From Paenibacillus rigui (GTDB taxonomy: Bacteria; Bacillota; Bacilli; Paenibacillales; NBRC-103111): a stretch of DNA of 64,000 nucleotides. The first letter of the stretch is position 1. Each line of letters begins with the position of its first letter. The translations under genes were made by a program, and so were the position numbers. The notes beneath the pieces were generated by a model. It did no database searches. It saw only the letters and a list, made by a program, of their open reading frames with translations, and was not told the DNA's origin. Of this stretch, positions 51,330 to 61,175 are shown piece by piece. The DNA lies in assembly GCF_002234615.1 (NCBI RefSeq), contig NZ_NMQW01000017.1, positions 1 through 64,000 on the forward strand. The letters run 5' to 3'.

Positions 51330-51518
51330 ATGTCCCGCAAATGTTTCATTACTGGTAAAGGACCAAGCACTGGCAACCACGTATCTCACGCGAACAATAA
51401 AGCGAAGCGTACTTGGGGTGTTAACGTTCAAAAAGTTCGTATTCTGGTGGACGGTAAACCGAAGCGTGTTTATGTAAGCACGAAAGCTTTGAAATCCGGA
51501 AAAGTTACTCGCGTGTAA
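51330..51518 (+). CDS. rpmB: 50S ribosomal protein L28
   Basis: A 62-residue L28. Begins [20 protein letters not shown] and includes [13 protein letters not shown] and [14 protein letters not shown]. Position 5 is Cys, but later zinc-binding cysteines are absent, so it is the zinc-independent kind. The ATG at 51330 has AAGGAGGTG seven bases upstream. The only plus-strand gene in this block, with its own promoter and terminator. Confidence 0.97.
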   Translation: MSRKCFITGKGPSTGNHVSHANNKAKRTWGVNVQKVRILVDGKPKRVYVSTKALKSGKVTRV

Positions 51519-51538
51519 TTTTTAATCCGCTGATAGAC

Positions 51539-51568
51539 AAAAAGCACCTGGCCTCAGGTGCTTTTTTT
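51539..51568 (+). terminator. rpmB terminator
   Basis: AAAGCACCTG, GCCT loop, CAGGTGCTTT, then TTTT. Confidence 0.85.
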
Positions 51569-51795
51569 AGTGCCAATTTATATCGCAGAGGCTCGGTAAG
51601 CTAAGCTTCGCAATACATAGACAAAGGTACCCGTCTGAAACCGATGCTTCTTGGAAAGCCGCCTGCTCACGCAAGCATGTAAGACGGCAGGACCGTTTAT
51701 CCCTCCGCTGCATTGGGCTCTAGTCTGCGAAACGTATCCTTCGTTTTTCGCTTGCTGCGCTTCCCCGACCGCCCTAAGTATACAATCCGGTACGG

Positions 51796-51876
51796 TCAGT
51801 TTTTGCTGAAGGTACTAAGTACCGCCTTGACAAACCCGCCGATAAATCTCGGTAACTTGATCGTGTAAAATTTCAT
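51796..51876 (-). CDS. spoVM: Stage V sporulation protein M
   Basis: A 26-residue amphipathic peptide. It begins MKFYTIKLPRFIGG and ends TFSKN; B. subtilis SpoVM begins MKFYTIKLPKFLGG and is also 26 residues. The proline at position 9, needed for sensing the curved forespore membrane and anchoring SpoIVA, is kept. GGAGGAGGGG lies about 4-13 bases before the ATG. Its place between rpe and rpmB is the same as in Bacillus. Too short for most gene finders. Confidence 0.95.
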   Translation of the reverse strand: MKFYTIKLPRFIGGFVKAVLSTFSKN

Positions 51877-52012
51877 TTCTACCCCTCCTCCAATTTCGTG
51901 GGAAAGCCTTCATTTTCCAGTCCGTGCTCCTCATCCCTCAAGCACAAAGTCCATTGATACTCTATTGTATTCGGCATTCTCGAAAACGTGCCTATCCCTT
52001 TGGCGACTGACC

Positions 52013-52054
52013 AAAAAACAAAAAAAGGCTACAAAAGCCGAAACTTTTGTAACC
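52013..52054 (-). terminator. Terminator after the gene at 52114
   Basis: On the minus strand GGTTACAAAAG pairs with CTTTTGTAGCC (one G-U), followed by TTTTTTTGTTTTTT. It separates the housekeeping run from spoVM. Confidence 0.85.
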
Positions 52055-52113
52055 ATGTTTATGCGGCGGACAGCCGATTTATGACGCTACGATGCAATAA
52101 GTGCGAATCCCAG

Positions 52114-52371
52114 TTAAGCCTGCGCGGGCAGCTGCCCGGACTTAACGGTCAAATATATGGCATAGAACACAGCCATGATGAAGTACAGCACAATCGTCGT
52201 TACTACGAAAGCGATCCGTATGCCGCGGCCCTCGTGCCTTCTGAAAAATTGAATCCCTACATACAAAGCGCCTAGCGAAAATAAATATTTCAGCATATCC
52301 TGAATGTTGGAGAACAGACTGAGAAGACCCGCGCACAGCAGGCTGTAGCCTAGAACCGTAAGGAATCTCAA
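52114..52371 (-). CDS. Small membrane protein between rpe and spoVM
   Basis: An 85-residue protein with three hydrophobic stretches (about 4-18, 28-42 and 52-74), resembling DUF-type small inner-membrane proteins. TTG at 52371 with GGGGAG nine to ten bases upstream, lying just past the rpe stop. In B. subtilis the gene thiN (yloS) occupies this place; it is absent here. Longer in-frame starts overlap rpe. Function unknown. Confidence 0.6.
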   Translation of the reverse strand: MRFLTVLGYSLLCAGLLSLFSNIQDMLKYLFSLGALYVGIQFFRRHEGRGIRIAFVVTTIVLYFIMAVFYAIYLTVKSGQLPAQA

Positions 52372-52378
52372 GCGTACG

Positions 52379-53035
52379 TCACTCCCCGCCCCGAATGTGC
52401 CGTATCGCCTGCGCACGATCACTCGTGTTGAACACCGCATTGCCGGCTACGAGCACATTGGCCCCAGCGGCCGTTACTTGGCGTGCGGTGTCGGCATTGA
52501 TCCCTCCATCCACCTCAATGTGGACATGAGAGAGACCACGCTCGTTCAACATCTCACGCAGCCTCGCGATTTTGGGCAGCATCTCCGGAATAAACTGCTG
52601 GCCCCCGAAGCCGGGATTTACAGTCATCAGCAGCACCAGATCCAACGAATCATTGAGCACATGCTCGATTGTATTTAATGGGGTTGCCGGGTTGAGCACA
52701 ACACCGGCCTTCACCCCTTGTTCTTTTATAAAATGAAGCGTACGGTGCAGATGGCGGCATGCCTCTACGTGAACCGAGATCAAATCTGCCCCCGCCTTGG
52801 CAAAGGTCGGGATATAAGCGTCAGGATTCTCAATCATGAGATGAACGTCCAATGGGAGCGCAGTGTGCGGGCGGATCGCCTCAACAACCAGAGGACCGAT
52901 GGTAATATTAGGCACAAACTGGCCATCCATGACGTCCACATGAATCCAATCCGCTCCCCCGCGCTCCACGTCCGCAATTTCGGCGCCAAGCTTGGAAAAA
53001 TCCGCGGATAAAATAGACGGTGCAATGTGCAGCAT
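52379..53035 (-). CDS. rpe: Ribulose-phosphate 3-epimerase
   Basis: A 218-residue TIM-barrel enzyme that interconverts ribulose-5-phosphate and xylulose-5-phosphate in the pentose phosphate pathway. Seen: [28 protein letters not shown] (metal His and Asp), [15 protein letters not shown] and EVDGGIN with the phosphate-binding end. One base after the rsgA stop, so same operon. Confidence 0.97.
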   Translation of the reverse strand: MLHIAPSILSADFSKLGAEIADVERGGADWIHVDVMDGQFVPNITIGPLVVEAIRPHTALPLDVHLMIENPDAYIPTFAKAGADLISVHVEACRHLHRTLHFIKEQGVKAGVVLNPATPLNTIEHVLNDSLDLVLLMTVNPGFGGQQFIPEMLPKIARLREMLNERGLSHVHIEVDGGINADTARQVTAAGANVLVAGNAVFNTSDRAQAIRHIRGGE

Positions 53036-53036
53036 G

Positions 53037-54017
53037 TCAGTACCTCCGTTTTCTGTCTTTAATTTCCCCTAAGAAATACAAGTAATGTTCATACCGGGAA
53101 GGTGCAATCTTCCCTTGCTCTTTCGCCTCAATCACTTTACAGCCAGGCTCTTGCTGGTGAAGGCATCCGCGGAATTTACATTCGGCAGCATATGGACGGA
53201 ACTCCTTGAATGCATCACTCAAATGCTCCGCCTCCTCAATCTGCAAAAAATCCAGGGAACTGAAGCCCGGCGTATCCGCAACGAGCCCCCCGTTCTGAAG
53301 ACGAATCAGCTCTACGTGCCGTGTCGTATGCTTGCCCCGGCCAAGCTTCATGCTGATTTGATTCGTCTCAAGCTGAAGTCCCGGCACCATTGCATTCAGC
53401 AGGGACGATTTGCCTACGCCGGACTGTCCGGCAAAGACGCTGATATGTCCGGCCAAGCGTTCAATGACGGAATCGATGCCAATGCCGAATTTTGCGCTCG
53501 TCACAACCACTTGATAACCGATGGATTCATACAGTTGAACCACATCGTTCATGGTTGACACATTCATCTCGGTTTTAACAGAATCTTGCATTGAAGCCCC
53601 TTCAACGGACCCTCCGGCCGGTTCTTGGGCGAATTCTTCCTCCGCATCCACCAGATCCTGCTTGGTCAAGCAAATGATCGTGTCGAGCCCCGCGCTTTCC
53701 GTATGCACCAGGAACTTGTCCAGAAGCTGTAAGTTTAAAGCCGGCTCCTGCACTGCAAATACAAGCACCGCCAACTCTACATTCGCAACGGGGGGTCTAA
53801 CCAGCTCCGAGGTCCGAGGTAAGATTTCATCGACCATCCCCTCCCCGTTTTCCGTTAGTTCGAACATCACCTTGTCCCCTACGAGTGGAGAAATGCCGCG
53901 TTTTTTGAATATGCCTCTGGCACGGCATTGAATCGAGACGGAGGACATGGTTTGCTCCTCTTCCGAGAGTACATAGTAATAACCGCTAAGCGCCTTTACG
54001 ATTAAACCGGCTGGCAT
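53037..54017 (-). CDS. rsgA: Ribosome small subunit-dependent GTPase A
   Basis: A 326-residue circularly permuted GTPase that helps mature the 30S subunit. OB-fold at the N-terminus, then G4 TKQDL, G1 [12 protein letters not shown] and G3 DTPGFSS in permuted order, then a zinc-binding C-terminal part ([14 protein letters not shown]). It has an acidic insert of about 30 residues after G4 (near [17 protein letters not shown]) not usual in the family. Between prkC and rpe, as in B. subtilis. Confidence 0.96.
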   Translation of the reverse strand: MPAGLIVKALSGYYYVLSEEEQTMSSVSIQCRARGIFKKRGISPLVGDKVMFELTENGEGMVDEILPRTSELVRPPVANVELAVLVFAVQEPALNLQLLDKFLVHTESAGLDTIICLTKQDLVDAEEEFAQEPAGGSVEGASMQDSVKTEMNVSTMNDVVQLYESIGYQVVVTSAKFGIGIDSVIERLAGHISVFAGQSGVGKSSLLNAMVPGLQLETNQISMKLGRGKHTTRHVELIRLQNGGLVADTPGFSSLDFLQIEEAEHLSDAFKEFRPYAAECKFRGCLHQQEPGCKVIEAKEQGKIAPSRYEHYLYFLGEIKDRKRRY

Positions 54018-54035
54018 TCATTTCTGCCTCCTGTG

Positions 54036-56255
54036 CTATTTGGGTTTGGTAGTCGTCGTGCTGGCCGGCGTTGCCGTTCCATTTCCCGTTGCCGGGGTAC
54101 CCCCCTGCGTACCGGAGCCGGTTCCAGCACCCGTTCCGGTACCTGCACCGCCGGTGCCTCCGGTCCCACTCGTTCCGTTGCCTGTACTGCCGGCCGGCGT
54201 TGTGGTCGTCGGCGTCGCGCCACCCGCAGGAGGTGTCGTTGCACCGGTCGTGGCTGGAACCGGATTAAACGGCTTGCCATTTTTCTGTGCCTGATAATCC
54301 TGATAGGTCACAGTCAACAGATCGGTCAGCGTATTATCGGCTTTGACTTGAATCGTCGCCGTCTTATCCGGTGCAACGACAAGCTTCACCTCTGTTGTCG
54401 TCGCCTTGGTTACGTTCGGTATCGTTTTATACTCCACCGGCGTATTATCGTTCGTCGCGTCGCTCAACAAAATTTTGACGGTGGATGCGGCGCCGTCCTT
54501 CAACGGCTTAATGGGCACTTGAATCGTCATAGGCCCTGCATCCGACGGAAGACCTGAGCTGATAATCAATCCGATTTCCTCGCCGCGGGAAACCTCATCA
54601 TTGTACTCATAAGGGAACTGCTTGATGACTTTCCCCTTAGGCTGTTTATAGCTTGGCTCTACGCTGATTCCGTCCTTGGCCAGCTTCAAATTGCTAACCG
54701 TAATCCGCGAACGCGCTTCAGCTTCGCTTAGACCGACCAGATCCGGCATTTTGAACGTTTCTCTGCCCTTGCTGACCGTCAGCTTCACACTCACCGTGGA
54801 AGGATCAATGTCATCGTTGGCCGCCGGGACTTGTTGGATTACGGTTCCCGCAGCTTCATCGACAAATTGCTGATCTACCGCAATCCGATCCCCTGCGATC
54901 CCCATGTTCATCAGCTTCGATTTGGCATCAGCTAACTGCGCACCTGTCAGGCTAAGCATTTTTTGCAGCTCCACACCCTTGCTCACATAGAGCGTCACCT
55001 TACTATTCGGCTTCAGCTTCATATCCATCGGAGACTGACGAATGACAGTATCCTTCGGAACGTCCTTGGACGTTTCCTGCACGACATCATAGTCCAGCTT
55101 GGCATCTCTCAACATCTTTTGGGCTTCCGTTAAAGGCTTGTTAACCACTGTCGGCACATCGACATCCTGAATCTTGCTAAATGTTTTCAAATACGGGATG
55201 GCGTACCACATCGCGCCAAGGATGACGAGCAGGACAACAATCCATACGACCGGCTTCACCCATCGTTTTTTCTTTTTTCCGGCCACAGCCGTATCTCCGC
55301 GCTTCTCGGTCTCATCGTCTTCCTCGTCGCTGACGGGAGGCATATATTGCCCCGGACGAATCGCTGGAATAACCCGGGTCTTCTCTTCATCCAGCTCGTC
55401 CTCGTCGAGGAAGTTAAGCTTGGCCTCATTGCGGCGATGCGGCTGCAAGCAGCTGTCGAGATCCTCGAGCATCTGCTTCGCAGAGCGGTATCGTTCCGCA
55501 GGATTTTTCCGCATCGCCTTCAAAATAATGTTCTCCACGCTCTGCGGGATGAGCGGATTCACCTTGCGCGGGTCCTCCACTTCCTCCTGCAAATGCTTCA
55601 AGGCTACGCTGATCGGACTTTCTCCCAGAAAAGGTAGGCGTCCAGTCAGCATTTGATACATGACGATACCGAGCGAATATAAATCCGATTGCTCGCCTGT
55701 AAAGGTCCCTTTGGCATGCTCGGGAGAAAAGTAATGCACGGAGCCGACAACCGAGCCGGTTTGCGTGATTGTAGAGGAGGTCACAGCCCGGGCAATACCA
55801 AAATCGGTTACTTTCACCCTGCCGTTCTTGCCGATCAAAATGTTATGAGGCTTGATATCACGATGAATGATTTGATTGTGATGCGCATGATCAAGCGCGT
55901 CGCAGATTTGGCTGGCTACATGAACGGCCTCTTCCACCTGCAGCGGCGCTTTTTCTTTGATCAGCTCATTTAATGTCGTACCCTCGATGTATTCCATCAC
56001 AATGTAGTGAACGTCTTCTTCCTGGCCAACATCGTAGATGCTGACTACGTTCGAATGGGATAATGACGCCGCGGCTTGCGCTTCTCTTCGAAAACGCTGA
56101 ATGAACTCCTCGTCGTGCACGTACTGCTGACGCAGCACTTTGACAGCCACATGGCGATGCAATAAAATATCAAGTCCCTTATACACGATAGCCATGCCGC
56201 CGCCGCCAATGCGCTCGAGAATTTCATAACGGCCTCCCAACTGCTTACCTATCAT
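54036..56255 (-). CDS. prkC: PASTA-domain Ser/Thr protein kinase
   Basis: A 739-residue membrane kinase that senses peptidoglycan fragments. Kinase domain (about 10-270) with Gly loop, HRDIKPHNILIG catalytic loop and DFGIA; one membrane helix (KPVVWIVVLLVILGAMWYA, about 333-352); three PASTA repeats (about 365-575); and an extracellular region ending in a Gly/Thr/Pro low-complexity tail of about 80 residues. Coupled to the PrpC gene 6 bases upstream. Germination and wall growth are the known roles in Bacillus. Confidence 0.96.
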   Translation of the reverse strand: MIGKQLGGRYEILERIGGGGMAIVYKGLDILLHRHVAVKVLRQQYVHDEEFIQRFRREAQAAASLSHSNVVSIYDVGQEEDVHYIVMEYIEGTTLNELIKEKAPLQVEEAVHVASQICDALDHAHHNQIIHRDIKPHNILIGKNGRVKVTDFGIARAVTSSTITQTGSVVGSVHYFSPEHAKGTFTGEQSDLYSLGIVMYQMLTGRLPFLGESPISVALKHLQEEVEDPRKVNPLIPQSVENIILKAMRKNPAERYRSAKQMLEDLDSCLQPHRRNEAKLNFLDEDELDEEKTRVIPAIRPGQYMPPVSDEEDDETEKRGDTAVAGKKKKRWVKPVVWIVVLLVILGAMWYAIPYLKTFSKIQDVDVPTVVNKPLTEAQKMLRDAKLDYDVVQETSKDVPKDTVIRQSPMDMKLKPNSKVTLYVSKGVELQKMLSLTGAQLADAKSKLMNMGIAGDRIAVDQQFVDEAAGTVIQQVPAANDDIDPSTVSVKLTVSKGRETFKMPDLVGLSEAEARSRITVSNLKLAKDGISVEPSYKQPKGKVIKQFPYEYNDEVSRGEEIGLIISSGLPSDAGPMTIQVPIKPLKDGAASTVKILLSDATNDNTPVEYKTIPNVTKATTTEVKLVVAPDKTATIQVKADNTLTDLLTVTYQDYQAQKNGKPFNPVPATTGATTPPAGGATPTTTTPAGSTGNGTSGTGGTGGAGTGTGAGTGSGTQGGTPATGNGTATPASTTTTKPK

Positions 56256-56261
56256 CCATCA

Positions 56262-57041
56262 TCACCTCTTTTCACCGTCAAAATGATCTTCAGCACGATC
56301 CGGTTCGGTAATGTTGCTGACCAGCACCACGGTAATATTATCATCGCCACCTGCAGACATGGCGGCTTCGACAAGGAGGCGGGTCCGGTCTTCGAGCGTT
56401 CCCGCCCCATTCACAAGCGCCAGCATCTGATCATTGCTGACCAAGCCGCTAAGACCGTCACTACAGAGAAGCAGTACCTCTCCGCAGGTCCAAACCCAGT
56501 CCGCAGTATCGACCTCAATCGTCGCCTCCGTACCTAACGCCCGGGTCAGAACATTGCGGCGGGGGTGATGGCCCGCCTCTTCCCGGGTTATCTGACCGGT
56601 TTTGACCAGCTCGTTGACGAGCGAATGATCCTCGGTCAGCTGCTCCATGCCGTCAGCATTTACTTTGTAGGCACGGCTGTCGCCGATATGCCCGATCACA
56701 ACCGACTGTTCATCGGCAAGCACGGTAACAACCGTCGTTCCCATCCCATGATAGTTTTCTCGCTCCGAGGCAAACTGAAATATCGTTTCATTCGCCGACT
56801 CAATGGCAGCTTGAATACAGCTTTTACGCTCCTCTACGGATGCCCCGAAAGGGATCGTTTGCAAGGCGTCGCGAATAAGGTCCACAGCCATCTGACTCGC
56901 AACATCCCCTGCCTGATGGCCCCCCATCCCGTCGGCTACAATAGCCAGAACAAAGCCGTTCAAGCTTTCTTGGACAAGCATCCGATCCTCATTAACCGTC
57001 CGAACACGGCCGACATCCGTTAGACTTGCTGTTTTCAACAT
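56262..57041 (-). CDS. prpC: PP2C-type Ser/Thr phosphatase
   Basis: A 259-residue phosphatase that reverses PrkC. Metal-binding motifs: DVGRVRTVNEDR, VADGMGGHQAG, HIGDSRAY, CSDGLSGLV and GGDDNITVVLV. The ATG at 57041 has GAGGTGAGGAG just upstream; longer frames overlap rlmN. Next to prkC in the same operon as usual. Confidence 0.96.
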   Translation of the reverse strand: MLKTASLTDVGRVRTVNEDRMLVQESLNGFVLAIVADGMGGHQAGDVASQMAVDLIRDALQTIPFGASVEERKSCIQAAIESANETIFQFASERENYHGMGTTVVTVLADEQSVVIGHIGDSRAYKVNADGMEQLTEDHSLVNELVKTGQITREEAGHHPRRNVLTRALGTEATIEVDTADWVWTCGEVLLLCSDGLSGLVSNDQMLALVNGAGTLEDRTRLLVEAAMSAGGDDNITVVLVSNITEPDRAEDHFDGEKR

Positions 57042-57048
57042 GTTCTCC

Positions 57049-58131
57049 TCACCTCGCACCCGACTCCATATGCTTCGCCCGCAATTGTCCGCAAGCTGCA
57101 GCAATATCGCTCCCCTGCTCCCTGCGAATCGTCGCATTCACTTTATTCCGCTCCAAAATCCGCTGGAATGTAAAAATATCGTCCCTCGGCGTACGCACAT
57201 AATCCCGTTCGGAAACAAAGTTCACGGGAATCAGGTTGACGTGAGCCATCGGGAATGTTTTCAAAACTTGAGCCAATTCCTCCGCATGCTCGGGACGGTC
57301 GTTCACGCCTCCCATAAGAGCATATTCAAACGTGATTCGCCGCCCGGTCTTCGCAACATAATACTGACAGGCTTCAATCAGCTCAGCAAAAGGATATCTG
57401 CGGTTCACCGGCATCAGCTTGGAACGAAGTGTATCATTCGGCGCATGGATCGAAATCGCCAGATTGATCTGCGTGTTCTCCTCGGCAAAACGATAAATGT
57501 TCGGCACGATTCCACTGGTGGACACAGTAATATGACGCTGCCCGATATTCAGTCCCTTCGGATGAATCATCACCTTCAGAAACTTCATCATCGCATCGTA
57601 GTTCTCGAACGGCTCTCCAATCCCCATGATGACGATACTGCTAACGCGCTCATTGGTAGGATCCAGCTGCTGCTGCGCTTTGACGACCTGGGCGATAATT
57701 TCCCCTGGCGTCAGGTTACGCTTCAGCCCTGTCAGTGTCGAAGCGCAAAACGTACAGCCGATGCGGCAGCCGACCTGCGTCGTCACGCACACGCTGTTGC
57801 CGTAGCTATGCTTCATGATGACCGTCTCGATCGCATTTTTGTCCGCCAGCTCGAACAGAAACTTAACGGTTCCGTCCTTGGATTCATACTTCGCCACCTC
57901 GGACAAAGTAACGAAATCGAATTGCTCGACGAGCTTTTCGCGGAGCGATTTCGGCAGGTTCGTCATCTCTTCGAAGCTTGAAACTCTTTTCACATACAGC
58001 CAGTCAAAAATTTGGCCCGCGCGAAAGCCCGCTTCGCCGCTCTCTTTAATCCATTCCTGCCAGTCCTCGAGCGTCAAATCGTATGCGTACGGTTTTGCAG
58101 CTGCCAATACTTTCGGTTCTTTCAGTTCCAT
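57049..58131 (-). CDS. rlmN: 23S rRNA/tRNA adenine-C2 methyltransferase
   Basis: A 360-residue radical-SAM enzyme that methylates A2503 of 23S rRNA and A37 of tRNA. The [4Fe-4S] ligands are in [11 protein letters not shown] (CX3CX2C), with [12 protein letters not shown] and SIHAPND; the late ACGQLRAK contains the second catalytic Cys. ATG starts the family N-terminus. Confidence 0.97.
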   Translation of the reverse strand: MELKEPKVLAAAKPYAYDLTLEDWQEWIKESGEAGFRAGQIFDWLYVKRVSSFEEMTNLPKSLREKLVEQFDFVTLSEVAKYESKDGTVKFLFELADKNAIETVIMKHSYGNSVCVTTQVGCRIGCTFCASTLTGLKRNLTPGEIIAQVVKAQQQLDPTNERVSSIVIMGIGEPFENYDAMMKFLKVMIHPKGLNIGQRHITVSTSGIVPNIYRFAEENTQINLAISIHAPNDTLRSKLMPVNRRYPFAELIEACQYYVAKTGRRITFEYALMGGVNDRPEHAEELAQVLKTFPMAHVNLIPVNFVSERDYVRTPRDDIFTFQRILERNKVNATIRREQGSDIAAACGQLRAKHMESGAR

Positions 58132-58198
58132 TTATTTATCACAACCCGTTGTCATGTAATTGTAAAGATTTCAACCTATTTTATCATAAATCGCATCA

Positions 58199-59614
58199 TT
58201 ACGCTCGTTTGCGCAGCTTGGCGATAAAGAATCCATCCGATTGATGCTCATAGGGATAAATTTGCAGCGGCTCCGGCTGGGACGGATCCATCTCAAACTC
58301 GGGATGCTCCTGCAAAAAGGTTTCGATCATACCGCTATTTTCCCCGCGCTCAATCGTACATGTACTGTAGACCAACACCCCGCCGGGACGAAGAAGCTTG
58401 TGAACCTGATTCAACAGCTCCCGTTGGATGACGCAAATATCGTCCAGCTCCTGTTCCGTCTTGCTCCATTTCATATCGGGCTTGCGCCGGATGACGCCAA
58501 GCCCCGAACACGGTGCATCCAGCAAAATCCGGTCAAAGGTGCCCTCAGGGAGCCTTTCCGGCAGCTTACGGGCATCGGATACAAGCGTACGCACGGAGCT
58601 CAGGCCCAATCGTTCGGCCTGCTCGGCAATCAGCTTCTCCTTGTGCTCATGAATATCGCAGGCCCACACTTCTCCGCGGTCGCCCATCTTCTCAGCCATG
58701 TGCATCGACTTTCCACCCGGAGCGGCGCAGCAGTCCAGCACCTTATCCCCCGGCTGGGGATCGACCGCTTCCGCGACCAGCATAGAGCTCTCGTCCTGAA
58801 TGGAAAACAGGCCCTCAGCGTACCATGGGGTCAGCGCCATGTTGCCTCCACCGCGGACAATAACGCCAGCCGGCGCCAGATCGGACGGCTCCGCCTGCAG
58901 CCCTGCATCGACCAAGCGGGTAATCAGCTCCTCACGGCTCAGCTTGAGCGTATTCACCCTAAGGCTAACCCTGGGCGGCACATTATTGGCTTCACAAATG
59001 CGCTCCGTCCGTTCCTCGCCAAGCTGCTTCATCCACCGGCGTACCAGCCAATCCGGGTGAGAGTGCGCGAGCGCGATACGTTCCACTGGCGGAAGATGCT
59101 CCGGAAGCTTCAACGTATCCTTTTGACGGATGACATTGCGCAGCACCCCGTTGACCATGCCCGAAATGCCCTGATGCCCTTTCTTCTTGGCGAGGTTAAC
59201 CGCCTCATTGACAACGGCATGCTCCGGAATGCGATCCAAATACATCATTTGATACAAGCTGAGCCGCAGCAGGCTGCGAACCCACGGCTGCAGCTTGGCA
59301 ACACCTTTGGCCACGAAGCGCTCCAGAAAATAGTCCAGCGTATTCATCCGCTGAATCGTTCCATAGACGATTTCCGTCGTTAATCCGGCGTCCTGCTTGT
59401 CGAGACCGTATTTTTGCAATGTTTGGTGCAGCAGCAGGTTGCTGTAGGAGCGATCCTGCTCCGTGCGGACCAGAACCTCCAAAGCCGCTTCCCTCGCGCT
59501 CCCCTTCTTCTGGGCAGGGCCCGTTGATGGGGCCGGTCTGCGGCTGCCGGCTTTGCTAGGCTTCCCCGCGCCGCTTCCGCCTTGACCCTTTGTTTTCTCA
59601 AAGCTTTTATTCAA
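58199..59614 (-). CDS. rsmB: 16S rRNA cytosine-C5 methyltransferase
   Basis: A 471-residue enzyme that methylates C967 of 16S rRNA. NusB-like N-terminal domain (about 45-175), then a Rossmann domain with DCCAAPGGKSMHMAE, the catalytic LDAPCSGLG and VYSTCTIERGEN. A basic, Lys/Gly/Ser-rich N-terminal extension of about 40 residues precedes it. In the fmt operon. Confidence 0.96.
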   Translation of the reverse strand: MNKSFEKTKGQGGSGAGKPSKAGSRRPAPSTGPAQKKGSAREAALEVLVRTEQDRSYSNLLLHQTLQKYGLDKQDAGLTTEIVYGTIQRMNTLDYFLERFVAKGVAKLQPWVRSLLRLSLYQMMYLDRIPEHAVVNEAVNLAKKKGHQGISGMVNGVLRNVIRQKDTLKLPEHLPPVERIALAHSHPDWLVRRWMKQLGEERTERICEANNVPPRVSLRVNTLKLSREELITRLVDAGLQAEPSDLAPAGVIVRGGGNMALTPWYAEGLFSIQDESSMLVAEAVDPQPGDKVLDCCAAPGGKSMHMAEKMGDRGEVWACDIHEHKEKLIAEQAERLGLSSVRTLVSDARKLPERLPEGTFDRILLDAPCSGLGVIRRKPDMKWSKTEQELDDICVIQRELLNQVHKLLRPGGVLVYSTCTIERGENSGMIETFLQEHPEFEMDPSQPEPLQIYPYEHQSDGFFIAKLRKRA

Positions 59615-59644
59615 TGAAGTATGCCTCCTAATTTCGTGCCGCGA

Positions 59645-60589
59645 TCAGCGTCCGAGCACCGTTCCTGCTTCTAATTGACCTCCGCGGACGAATTGCGCGG
59701 CATCCATCGCTTTTTTCCCGGCAGGCTGCAGTTCCGTAACCGTAAGAATACCGGCCCCCGTTGCAATCCGGATCCCCTTGTCCGACACTTGGACGACAGT
59801 ACCGGGCTCCATGCCGGATACGCTGCTTTCAGCCTTGTCCGGCTTGCCGGCGCCCCAAATTTTGAGAACGTCGCCGTTCCATAACGTATAAGCACCCGGA
59901 CGCGGATTCAGTCCCCTGATTTGATTCCATATCGCCAATGCCGGCGAGCTCCAATCTATGAGCTCCTGCTCCCGGGTGATATTAGGGGAATACACCGCAT
60001 CCTCTTCGACCTGGGGCACCGCCTGAATCCTGCCCGCAATCAAATCAGGCAGCGTATCCAGCAGCAATTGGGCACCGGCAAGACTAAGCTTGTCGAACAT
60101 GGTACCGGTTGTGTCTTCATCCGTAATCGGCACCTCAACCCGGCTGATCATATCCCCGGTATCCAAGCCCTCAGCCATGTACATAATTGTGACGCCTGTT
60201 ACGGCATCGCCGTTCATGACGGCATGATGTATCGGCGCGCCTCCGCGATACTTTGGGAGCAGCGAAGCATGGATATTGATACAACCGTGCTGCGGCAGCT
60301 CCAGCACCGCCTTGGACAAAATTTGCCCGTAGGCCGCTGTCACGATCAAGTCCGGCTGCAGCGCCTTCAGGGCTTCAACTGACTCGGGCCGGCGCAGCCT
60401 CTCGGGCTGCAGCACGGGAATGCCGTGCTTCTCGGCCTCCACCTTCACAGGCGTAGGCGTCAAAATACGCTTGCGCCCAACCGGACGATCCGGTTGGGTC
60501 ACAACGCCGACAACGTTTCTGCCGCTATCCAGCAGCGCTTGTAAAGAAGGCACGGCGAAGTCCGGCGTGCCCATAAAAACGATTCTCAT
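59645..60589 (-). CDS. fmt: Methionyl-tRNA formyltransferase
   Basis: A 314-residue enzyme that formylates initiator Met-tRNA. MRIVFMGTPDFAVPSLQAL at the N-terminus, catalytic block HASLLPKYRGGAPIHHAV (Asn-His-Asp motif with NIHASLLP), and a C-terminal OB domain with NPRPGAYTLWNG. The start overlaps the def stop by 4 bases (ATGA). Confidence 0.97.
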   Translation of the reverse strand: MRIVFMGTPDFAVPSLQALLDSGRNVVGVVTQPDRPVGRKRILTPTPVKVEAEKHGIPVLQPERLRRPESVEALKALQPDLIVTAAYGQILSKAVLELPQHGCINIHASLLPKYRGGAPIHHAVMNGDAVTGVTIMYMAEGLDTGDMISRVEVPITDEDTTGTMFDKLSLAGAQLLLDTLPDLIAGRIQAVPQVEEDAVYSPNITREQELIDWSSPALAIWNQIRGLNPRPGAYTLWNGDVLKIWGAGKPDKAESSVSGMEPGTVVQVSDKGIRIATGAGILTVTELQPAGKKAMDAAQFVRGGQLEAGTVLGR

Positions 60590-61068
60590 ACTTCACCGCC
60601 CTGCGGCTCACTGCGGTACATTTTTTCCGCCAAGTCTGTGTACAGCACGCCGTTCAAATGATCGACTTCATGCAAAATGCAGCGTGCAAGCAAATCCGTG
60701 CCTTCCACGACGATTTCTTTGCCGTCACGGTCCAATCCTTTCACTTTCACTCGCTGCGCCCGCTTTACATCGCCTGTCATGTTCGGAATGCTTAAGCAGC
60801 CCTCAGGGCCGAATTGCTCGCCCTCCGTTTCGAAGACTTCCGGGTTGATCAGCTCGATCAAACCGCCATGCTCATCTCCGCAGTCCATCACAATAACCCG
60901 CTTCAAAATACCAATTTGCGGAGCCGCCAAGCCAACCCCCTCCGCATCGTACATCGTGTCTACCATATCATTGAGCAGCTTGATAATGTTGGGTGTAATT
61001 TTCGTGACCGGCTTGCACACCTCACGCAGTACCGGATCCGGATCTTTCACAATCATTTTAATAGCCAT
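60586..61068 (-). CDS. def: Peptide deformylase
   Basis: A 160-residue Fe2+/Zn2+ deformylase that removes the formyl group from new proteins. GVGLAAPQIG (44-53), EGCLSIP with ligand Cys 91, and HEVDHLNG with H133-E-x-x-H137. The ATG at 61068 starts MAIKMIVKDP and is preceded by AAGGTGTG; longer frames are not supported. Overlaps fmt. Confidence 0.97.
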   Translation of the reverse strand: MAIKMIVKDPDPVLREVCKPVTKITPNIIKLLNDMVDTMYDAEGVGLAAPQIGILKRVIVMDCGDEHGGLIELINPEVFETEGEQFGPEGCLSIPNMTGDVKRAQRVKVKGLDRDGKEIVVEGTDLLARCILHEVDHLNGVLYTDLAEKMYRSEPQGGEV

Positions 61069-61175
61069 AAATAAGCACACCTTTCCTTCAAAGGACACGT
61101 TCCTCGGTATCCCTGTTTTATTAATAATAAGTATATGAATATCCCTATTCGTTAGGAACAGCATGCATTTAGGAG

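Noticed and set aside
51570-51795. Additional gene between rpmB and spoVM
   Set aside because: No open frame with a start signal was visible on either strand.
57040-57981. Plus-strand 313-codon frame over rlmN and others like it in the housekeeping block
   Set aside because: Long antisense frames are expected opposite GC-rich genes; the minus-strand products carry complete family motifs.
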